Source: Coemansia sp. RSA 487
Lineage: Eukaryota; Kickxellomycota; Kickxellomycetes; Kickxellales; Kickxellaceae
Direction: 5' to 3'
DNA length: 44,671 bases
NCBI GenBank assembly: GCA_027577595.1
Contig: JANBRJ010000120.1
Coordinates: 1-44,671 of the forward strand
The notes beneath the pieces are model-generated. The model made no database searches. It worked only from the letters and a program-made list of their open reading frames with translations, and was not told the origin of the DNA. Shown here one piece after another: positions 39,601 through 44,671 of the stretch. The translations under genes were made by a program, and so were the position numbers. The number at the start of each line of letters is the position of its first letter. Position 1 is the stretch's first letter.

Positions 39601-40525
39601 GACACCGCCTTCGTCCTCCTGCAAACGTCGCGAGACACCTGGTGGCGAGGCTGCAGAGGCAAGTACGACAGCTGGATACAGCGAAGATGCCAAAACCAAG
39701 AACCATGCCAGCAACACGAGCGATGAAAAGCGTGTTATTTCGCAGCTCTCGGCAATTTTCAAGGTTGGCGACGACTGTCGCCAGGACGTGTTAGCTCTGC
39801 AGCTGATAGCCGTATTCAAAAACATATTCACTTCATGTGGGCTTGATCTGTATCTATTCCCATATCGCGTTGTTGCAACAGCACCTGGGTGTGGCGTGAT
39901 TGATGTGATCCCAAACTCGATTTCCCGTGACCAGATGGGCCGCGAAAAGGTCAACTCGCTTAGCGACTACTTTGCCACCAAGTACCACGGCGTGGATTCA
40001 ATACAGTACCAACAGGCGCGTAGCAACTTTGTGCAATCACTAGCAGCATACTCGGTTCTGTCCTACTTGCTTCAATTTAAGGACCGCCACAACGGTAACA
40101 TTATGCTGGACGACCAGGGCCACATCGTGCACATCGACTTTGGGTTCATCCTGGACATTGCGCCTGGAGGCATCACGTTTGAGTCTGCACCGTTCAAGCT
40201 GACGACCGAGTACATCCAAGTGATGGGTGGATCTGCTGATGCACAGCCGTACAAGCTGTTTTGCGAGCTGTGCATCAAGGCATTTTTGGCAAGCCGTCCG
40301 TACGCGGAAAAAATTGTTCAGATCGTCTCTCTGATGCTTGAATCGGGACTACCTTGCTTCAAGGGCGAAACCACCCTTGCGAAGCTTCGTGGTCGGTTCC
40401 AGCTGGACAAGAGCGAGCGCGAGGCTGCGCAGTTTATGATGGATCGGATCAACGACTCGTACGAGAACAAGCGCACCGTGTTGTATGACCAGTTCCAAAA
40501 GGCAACTAACGGCATTCCATACTAG
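33635..40525 (+). CDS. STT4: phosphatidylinositol 4-kinase type III alpha (Stt4)
   Basis: A 2,296-residue lipid kinase in one uninterrupted exon, longer than yeast Stt4 (1,900) and human PI4KA (about 2,100). The long N-terminal half is an alpha-solenoid, followed by a PIK helical domain and the C-terminal kinase. Key motifs are FKVGDDCRQDVLALQL (glycine-loop/lysine region, near 2045), DRHNGNIM (catalytic loop from Asp2150) and IDFGF (metal-binding Asp2168). PI4K alpha makes PI4P at the plasma membrane with Efr3 and Ypp1, neither of which is in the window. Two oddities explain the extra length: a His-rich disordered insert at about 1405-1440 and a disordered insert of about 175 residues within the kinase N-lobe (about 1859-2033). 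The ATG at 33635 is the first in frame. Confidence 0.95.
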   Translation: MECLDLHSLILEELSEVLSITCAPQTADTVFAADPAILKILAQCPQLLERNSVGNDKPRPSSRIRVVTKRQEDAILALAKLVSQLSSPVSRQALLDRVLSYLDALPSYSYSFSSFGVDGVPGEHWFLQRFIGRLLACAASSPDLADSILEHVWGHLNQLIGILETADVERIVVFALPALLGSMEALEMSPFRYRASDVAMADALSARLLSEKVVDNIQQAIGESYTATISTRRTVSLYSQGGIVLSANHVLAQFLLVLRAILESRLAIQLVEGGVLDDELIHRKDPHQLWELMSHIDTHRCHSDGDRSGIRLPEDDGLGTAYSRILSFSLQTYGETRSSLLLSPKIAAATVSDADGCDASTASRSILATGMSIMYRSMYTSTLACMLLGRLDSGLLGSILEHIQGTHVQQLSSLTVVCFRVLVIVSAFFPSSRGEIISAVSGFITSPPNDLAQELVSSGRASRDEERLLLPAAAALHSCMRLLSVDRQSAVSAIHTLFNALSAYCISVSASAEPSQAALRVSRNVIVVLSQLALMYNDVEITSLVVGMICSPSVALSPVLHSIAIQCGARIATIAEQSVFVDIVAAALKHIRFGDATDCPSNSDMCDTLIKLAWGVAEQTGVIEEYFCMTMRSFVDSSVESPAPAKFKKGAVTPLSVFLPVLQAIVSSKGYSIDKEATAEQISLWRNFWFHMVVRGYVTEKSYTSAYGKIYSTLAAKSPILVHPSSVNYLETEIEYNSVLQREYSDSGLSHLRQSLDPIVSTQSHTLLRNISFPHAAFLLATYSVEIARAMSGNCVTVLRYFSNSAVTSSTLLPAIESIADLAISAYVREITSRKWSIEASLAGSSSRAPSEKSLPGASKFRGHSTLAQNGPVTIAKTARDASRPVVAQVRELMVASCHHLMQVSKWAQHFVDKILRSFPQALLDRTVICTLFELVQLVWKSCKAEQDDQFVPVYLFTSQSLGITLQLPDSISYRKTLFSQFSECAKRWVELAGKAAPMELETLLQIYLSTPCDDDLNYEPHVGRALALDIGSAIKYGITPSVDASSTIAALPSNSSSFTYRLSQRGYMRGHLGNGADVAALKELLSGVYSVAKDDPGAPLPEGRPSIREVMDLMHQAAQHIIATPKLDRELVRLLVWVPIAMFDESLMRAARHIWTMLIVERADVEVLIMTELTVAWTWLIQQYQGLFSQRFEPKDPFAAKMSYTPSDKSARSRGYSVISHTLNPHMQLIEFIMQRFDSVKHLPYSNFSAINAILRILQVTFDNVDRITTNSLARGPLFMLVHLGFKLLKLGFESSPILETKLRDGLYCLAFRWFALPPHWSFSGSKMSLAREIRILIDTRHTVKSDTPVLRITPSLSGRWSANVTGLGVSSLSQASNSSIGSGAVGSGAQPMTALNGGGGTSSQKQHSHHHHSHHLPHLHPSLHLRSLNPLHRHKRQSSPSKSQSGRLGTVQYSSATSATSLDETANDPDRDLILNVPREKLKERALHNRSLLLLLLESEICRMSTWANPTNQKLSYFPDVSRFARSTEISEQGWQNLVDDAWVANPSLAVQLTHRFSHPSIKRELVGLICRYPGELVNDPDALPLLIERMGAGDYAQGSVAFPVVGSGSGSTAERHDKGGSSATALVGSILSDGGSNNLSTPLSFREQKFLLYWAAVPPITSTSYLSSSVSRNPLVLQYTMRALECFPVDTTFFYIPQLVQALRYDNSGYTERAIISSAQISQHFAHQIIWNMKANMFKDDDSQVPDSLKPVLERIIDVIVGGLSGDDRTYYQKEFAFFGEVTGISGKLKPFIKKSKPEKKRKIDEEMRKIKVEPGVYLPSNPDGFVVDIDYNSGRPLQSHAKAPFMATFIISKPQSSGDEVQELLKESDRTVTPSGSLDDSEAASVLANNEASAGGNASGPPGMQADPGSDNVDAKSPNGATDADYLAAKLAKTKVETRRTLSSGLSDAPDLIGIMQHQSQPRSGRPSREYSRVSNANANATETSTPPSSSCKRRETPGGEAAEASTTAGYSEDAKTKNHASNTSDEKRVISQLSAIFKVGDDCRQDVLALQLIAVFKNIFTSCGLDLYLFPYRVVATAPGCGVIDVIPNSISRDQMGREKVNSLSDYFATKYHGVDSIQYQQARSNFVQSLAAYSVLSYLLQFKDRHNGNIMLDDQGHIVHIDFGFILDIAPGGITFESAPFKLTTEYIQVMGGSADAQPYKLFCELCIKAFLASRPYAEKIVQIVSLMLESGLPCFKGETTLAKLRGRFQLDKSEREAAQFMMDRINDSYENKRTVLYDQFQKATNGIPY

Positions 40526-40634
40526 TGTTTTTTCTTTTGACGAGACATCTACGCTGAGTACACTGTCTTCCGATGAACATGTTTATTTTAGAATGCTATA
40601 AAGTGACGAAAGAACTTTTTTGTTTTACTTGTAT

Positions 40635-40964
40635 CTATGCATCCTGCTCGCCGTCTTCCATATGCGCATCGACGTCCGCCTCCTGCTCCTGCGCAGCTGA
40701 GTCCATGGATTCGTCACCATCAAGTGGGATCTCGCGGATATACAAAATATTGTTGCAGCGGATTAGCAGCTCGCCGGGGAGCTCACCAGCAGAATTGCCG
40801 TCCTGGAACTCCTCAGCGTTGATAAGCTGGACGTTCATGTACGAGTCCGTTGATGCCAGCAGCCCCTTGTACTCCTGGCCCCACTTTAACCGAGCGACGA
40901 TGGGCTTACCGATAAGCGACTGCAGAAATGGTCTTGGATTTACGGGTGTGAACGTACTACTCAT
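40635..40964 (-). CDS. SMX3: small nuclear ribonucleoprotein SmF
   Basis: A 109-residue Sm protein. Sm1 and Sm2 are clear: [20 protein letters not shown], then [17 protein letters not shown], and [11 protein letters not shown]. These are characteristic of SmF rather than Lsm6. SmF sits in the heptameric ring around U1, U2, U4 and U5 snRNAs. The tail (about 82-109) is acidic and longer than in human SmF (86 aa). The open frame goes on to 41033 but the first ATG is at 40964. It converges on the PI4K gene with 109 bp between stops. It is the second spliceosome or splicing-linked gene here, with Y14. Confidence 0.94.
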   Translation of the reverse strand: MSSTFTPVNPRPFLQSLIGKPIVARLKWGQEYKGLLASTDSYMNVQLINAEEFQDGNSAGELPGELLIRCNNILYIREIPLDGDESMDSAAQEQEADVDAHMEDGEQDA

Positions 40965-41534
40965 TTTGAAGAAAACAAAAATAAAGATAAATAGATAACA
41001 ATACTTGGTTTCGCAAAATAAAAAAACGGTCAAAATACGGATTTTATTGTTAGGCTAAGTTGTTAGGATATCAAATTTATGGGCACCCCTTTTGGTGAAA
41101 AAATGGATGGGAGCAGGACCAGCCCAACAAATACTTTAGACTGAGCTCTGTAGCCAACCAAGCATGTAATTTAGACTTTTAACTAATGCTGATTCAGGCC
41201 ATCTGAATATTTATTGAAGATATCTCAGCTTTATTCGATACTCTCAGAATAGCACCAAACAAACAACCGAGATGTGTCCAGTCAGCAATTCTGTTTGCTC
41301 TAACAGGCATCCACACAAGCGAGACTGCAGTTCAAAGACAGTGGAGAAATACATAAAGATATGTAGCCATGGATTAATACAAAACCCCTTTGTGCAATTT
41401 CTCTTTATAATGTGGTTGAGACGATGCTTTGCACCATCTTTTAAATGAATAAAAGTAAATGTTCATACGGGCTTCTTTCTCTTTTCTTTGTTTTTGGATT
41501 ATTTTAGTTCTTCGGCTCTTTTAGTGTTTCGGAA
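40965..41534. other. intergenic region SmF / F-box-like gene
   Basis: A 570-bp AT-rich region between divergent genes. No coding frame or RNA gene is recognisable. A pyrimidine-rich tract precedes the F-box-like ATG (41468-41520). Confidence 0.5.
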
Positions 41535-43187
41535 ATGCATATCAACGAGCTTCCCGATGTGGTCCTTGCAAGTATTTTATATTGGGCTTGCAATGATAAT
41601 GACCGTCTATTCCCCAAACACTATAAACTAGAAACATGGAGAACCAAGCTTGCGCTTCTGTCCGTTTGCAGGGTGTGGAGAGAACTAGTCCTTCCAAATG
41701 TGCACATGACATCCTTTGTTGGGTGCATCCATGGAAAGTTCAACAATAGACATGGTAGCCCAATTCGAAATTATGCTGATTTAGAAAACACAGATTATGA
41801 AATCTCTGATTCTGAAGACTCGAATTCCGAAGGTTCTGATTCAGAGGGTTCTGGCACACATAGCAGATTTAATGAATCAAATGAGCTTGAGGTGGAAACA
41901 TACACAGTCAAGACTAATCTGGATGTAATTGACAAGAAAGGTGGAAAATGTTGGCCCAGAACTATTCAAATCTTTGTCAAAACATCCTGTGATCCAGTTC
42001 ACAGCTTCCAAGGGATAATAGAAAAGCTACGCTGCCATGCCACTTTACTAAAGAATGTAAGAAGGGTAGAGCTAATCTGTGTCCCACATTATAGAGGTGA
42101 TGCATGGACCGACAAACCTACTAGTATTGCAGAAGCAAGCTTTCTAGGTGGAGAGTTGTCTCAGCTTATTCCGTCAGTGAAGTTTATTGAATGGATTAAC
42201 GTTACTAATGCCCATGTGGCGATGGGATTTGCCAAGTCATTGATCAAAGGCTATGCACACCAACTGACAGGATTCAACTATCCACAAATAGCGCTTGAAG
42301 ATGTGCCAAGCTTTTCAGGTAGCCTGAGACATATTGAGGTAAATAGGTATTGTAGGAATATGGGCCATATGCCTCAGATATATGCAGAAAACCTGACATA
42401 CTTGGATTTAGGGTTTATAAGCAGTGAATTTGATTGGAGCTGCTTTGAAAGCAATAACAGTCCAGGATGTTTGAACTTTGCTAATTTGAAATGGCTTCGA
42501 CTAATGGTTGATGTTTATGTCATGGATGATGAGGTAACCTATGATCGGAGATATTCTGCAAGCAAATTCAACTACAAGGTGATCGCACCAAAACTTGAAA
42601 CTATAAATATTGAACTCTGCCCATACACATCCTCGTTTCTGTCATTGATACATGGATCAACGACTATAAGAAATGTTAAGTTGGATATGGGATGGGGATA
42701 TCTTTACTTTACTAGGTTAAATCTGAATAGAGCCAGAGCGTTATTTGCTAGATATGCAAAGTATAGCCAAGAGGAATACCAAACCATTAACGAGTACGCA
42801 TATATGAGTGATATACTTAATATCCACAATTTAGCAGAGTACACTAAAGCAATAGTTGAGCTTGATGACAAGCATCTTAACATTGTGCAAATGGACTGGA
42901 GATATCTTCAGGACATAACAATATATCACTCAGTCCATGTCAATGACTTGAAAGCATTATTTTCTAGGATACCAAACTTGGAGAAGATTCATTTCGGCAC
43001 ATTGGAATCAAAAGTAGATGATGAATTGGTTTTAGAAATACAAGATGAGGAGTCAATTGTTGAGCCTATAAGCCTCAGCTTAAAACATATTTCAGTTGGT
43101 GACACTGATGACTACACAGATCATGAAATGGATAAATTGAATGTATACTTAGGAAAGATATTTCCCAGTGCCTATATTACAAGGTAA
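41535..43187 (+). CDS. F-box-like protein with LRR-like C-terminal region
   Basis: A 550-residue protein with an F-box-like N-terminus: MHINELPDVVLASILYW, then LLSVCRVWRELVLPN (about 41-55). An acidic Ser/Asp/Glu insert follows at about 88-108. The rest has irregular leucine-rich patterning (such as LTYLDLGF, NLKWLRL, PNLEKIHFG, SLKHISVG), which suggests a solenoid substrate-recognition region. F-box proteins link substrates to SCF ubiquitin ligases, and the partner and substrate are unknown. This looks like a member of a lineage-expanded family, with relics at 8155-9634 and 43405-44671. It is intact, more AT-rich than the housekeeping genes, and faces its inverted copy tail to tail. Confidence 0.6.
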   Translation: MHINELPDVVLASILYWACNDNDRLFPKHYKLETWRTKLALLSVCRVWRELVLPNVHMTSFVGCIHGKFNNRHGSPIRNYADLENTDYEISDSEDSNSEGSDSEGSGTHSRFNESNELEVETYTVKTNLDVIDKKGGKCWPRTIQIFVKTSCDPVHSFQGIIEKLRCHATLLKNVRRVELICVPHYRGDAWTDKPTSIAEASFLGGELSQLIPSVKFIEWINVTNAHVAMGFAKSLIKGYAHQLTGFNYPQIALEDVPSFSGSLRHIEVNRYCRNMGHMPQIYAENLTYLDLGFISSEFDWSCFESNNSPGCLNFANLKWLRLMVDVYVMDDEVTYDRRYSASKFNYKVIAPKLETINIELCPYTSSFLSLIHGSTTIRNVKLDMGWGYLYFTRLNLNRARALFARYAKYSQEEYQTINEYAYMSDILNIHNLAEYTKAIVELDDKHLNIVQMDWRYLQDITIYHSVHVNDLKALFSRIPNLEKIHFGTLESKVDDELVLEIQDEESIVEPISLSLKHISVGDTDDYTDHEMDKLNVYLGKIFPSAYITR

Positions 43188-44671
43188 GCGCAAGACCCAA
43201 GACATCAAACAAGGAGTATAACGCTTTTTAGATGTTGGACTATAGTTTTGTAACCATTATAAAACACAAATGATTCTTTTAGGCATCTGCCTTTTGGATA
43301 TTTCTTTTCTTTAGCTAGCTTTCATTATTTTTATAATAGCTACAAAACTATAGTCCAATATCAAAAAGCGTTATACTCCTTGTTTGACGTCCTGGGTCCT
43401 GCGTTTACCCTGTAATACAGGCCCTGGGAAATATCTTTCCCAAGTATACATTCAATTTATCCATTTCATCCTCTGTGTAGTCATCGGTGTTGCCTACTGA
43501 AATATGTTTCAAGCTAAGGCTTATAGGCTCAACAACTGACTCCTCGCCTTGTATGTCTGAAACCAATTCATCATCTACTTTTGATTCCAATGTGCCGAAA
43601 TGGATCCTCTCCAAGTTTGGCATCCTAGAAAATAATGCTTTCAAGTCGTTGGCATGGACTGGGTATTGTATTTCGATCTCCATAAGATATTTTCAGTCCA
43701 TTTGCACAATGTTAAGATGCTCGTCATCAAGCCCGGTTCTTGCTTTAGTGTACTCTGCTAAATTATGGATTCTAAGAATATCACTCATATATGCATACTT
43801 GCTAACAGTTTGGGGTCCTTCATGGCTATTCTTTGCATATCTGGCAAACAACTCTCTGGCTTTATCCAGATTGAATCCAGTAAAGTTAAAATATCCCCAT
43901 CCAATTCTCAACTCAACATTTCTTATAGTTATTGATCCATGAATCGATGACAGAAATGGGAATATGTATGGGCAGTGTTCAATATGTATAGTTTCAAGTT
44001 TTGGTGCAATTACCTTGTAGTTGAATTTGCTTGCAGGATATTCCCAATTATTGGTTACCGCATCAAACATGTCACCAATATCAACCTTTAGTCGCAGCCA
44101 TTTCAAATTAGCAAAATTCAAGCATCTTGGACTGTCATTGTTTTCAAATGAGCTCCAATCAAATTCACTGCTTATATAGTTTAAATCCAAATATGTCAGG
44201 TTTTCTGCACATACTTGAGGCATATAGTCCATACGAAAATGAAACCCATCTACTTCAACATGTCTCAGGTTATCTGAAAAGCTAGGCACATCTTCAAGCG
44301 CTTTTCGTGGATAGTTGAATCCTGTCAGCTGGTGTGCATAGCCTTTGATCAGTGATTTGGCAAATCCCAGAATTACATCGGCATTAGTAAAATCAAGCCA
44401 TTCAATAAACTTTACTGATGGAATAAGTTGAGCCAACTCTTCACCTATCAAGCTTGCTTCTGCAATACTAATAGGGTTGTCAGCCTATAGATTACCTCCA
44501 AAATGTGGGACACAAATTAGCTCTGCACTTATCACAGTTTTTAATAAGCTGACATGGCAGCGTATCTTTTCTATTATCCCTTGGAGACTGTGGGCTGGAT
44601 CACAGGATGTTTTGACAAAGATTTGAATAGTTCTGGGCCAACATTTTCCACCTTTCTTGTCAATTACATCC
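41921..44671. repeat. large inverted repeat (arms over 1.3 kb, ~69-bp spacer)
   Basis: Left arm 41921-43262 and right arm 43332-44671 are reverse-complementary copies, with a spacer of about 69 bp (43263-43331). The similarity covers the coding part and also the 3' flank: for example CAAACAAGGAGTATAACGC at 43207 onward recurs inverted at about 43369-43387. The right arm is cut by the window edge. Coding parts agree at roughly three quarters to four fifths of residues by eye, while the flank nearest the spacer looks more alike. Confidence 0.85.
43405..44671 (-). pseudogene. inverted, partial paralogue of the F-box-like gene with two nonsense codons
   Basis: Minus-strand copy of the gene at 41535, cut at the window edge, so its F-box end is not visible. 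One frame can be followed from 44670 (DVIDKKGGKCWPRT) to a stop at 43405 without any frameshift. It is interrupted by two stops that replace Trp codons: TAG at 44485-44487 (where the other copy has TGG in DAWTD) and TGA at 43693-43695 (where the other copy has TGG in QMDWRY). The rest aligns throughout, ending GKIFPRACITG. Both changes are G-to-A. It is probably a young pseudogene. A short protein from the 5' part, or stop-codon readthrough, is possible but unsupported. Confidence 0.75.

Noticed and set aside
43188-43404. Spacer of the inverted repeat as a transposable-element terminal repeat
   Set aside because: I see no transposase, no target-site duplication and no terminal motif. The inverted symmetry is explained by duplication of the F-box gene with its 3' flank.

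Overview
This is nuclear DNA of a compact, intron-poor fungus. The gene set shows it: mitochondrial asparaginyl-tRNA synthetase, the tRNA m1A58 methyltransferase, a Dbp3-type helicase, the 20S proteasome alpha7 subunit, complex I MWFE, COQ9, an Stt4-type PI 4-kinase and SmF. A family of F-box-like proteins with LRR-like tails, present here three times (one intact, two broken), fits best with Kickxellomycotina (Coemansia and relatives). That placement is inference and no single gene proves it.

Layout. 1-8.1 kb: TRM61 (-), a BAHD-type acyltransferase (+), mitochondrial AsnRS (-) sharing a short divergent promoter with the DBP3-like helicase (+), then an AAAP amino-acid transporter (+). 8.15-9.63 kb: a decayed F-box-like gene (-). 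10.1-13.2 kb: proteasome alpha7 (+, one 118-nt intron), complex I NDUFA1 (+) and a Srp40-like LisH/Ser-Asp-rich protein (+, one 114-nt intron). 13.3-18.1 kb: four minus-strand genes, namely an Apd1/Aim32-type thioredoxin-like Fe-S protein, an FHIT-type HIT hydrolase, the exon-junction protein Y14 and a Cue2-like Smr endonuclease. 18.8-20.9 kb: a Nup50/Nup2-type nucleoporin (+). 21.2-28.1 kb: a giant paxillin-like LIM protein (-) with an 891-nt intron and a possible extra 5' exon at 28.47-28.49 kb. 28.5-31.3 kb: a long non-coding stretch. 31.3-40.5 kb: an Ndfip/Bsd2-type membrane adaptor (+), COQ9 (-) and a 2,296-residue PI4K (+) in a single open frame. 40.6-41.0 kb: SmF (-). 41.5 kb to the end: an intact F-box-like gene (+) and a tail-to-tail inverted copy (-) that runs off the window.

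Most genes are unrelated housekeeping functions with no operon logic. Themes are mitochondria (AsnRS, MWFE, COQ9), RNA processing and quality control (Trm61, Dbp3, Y14, SmF, Cue2-like) and membrane identity and trafficking (PI4K, Ndfip-like, AAAP transporter). The most unusual parts are two interspersed families of short linear repeats in the LIM protein, the large inverted F-box duplication whose silent arm carries two Trp-to-stop changes, and inserted segments in the PI4K.
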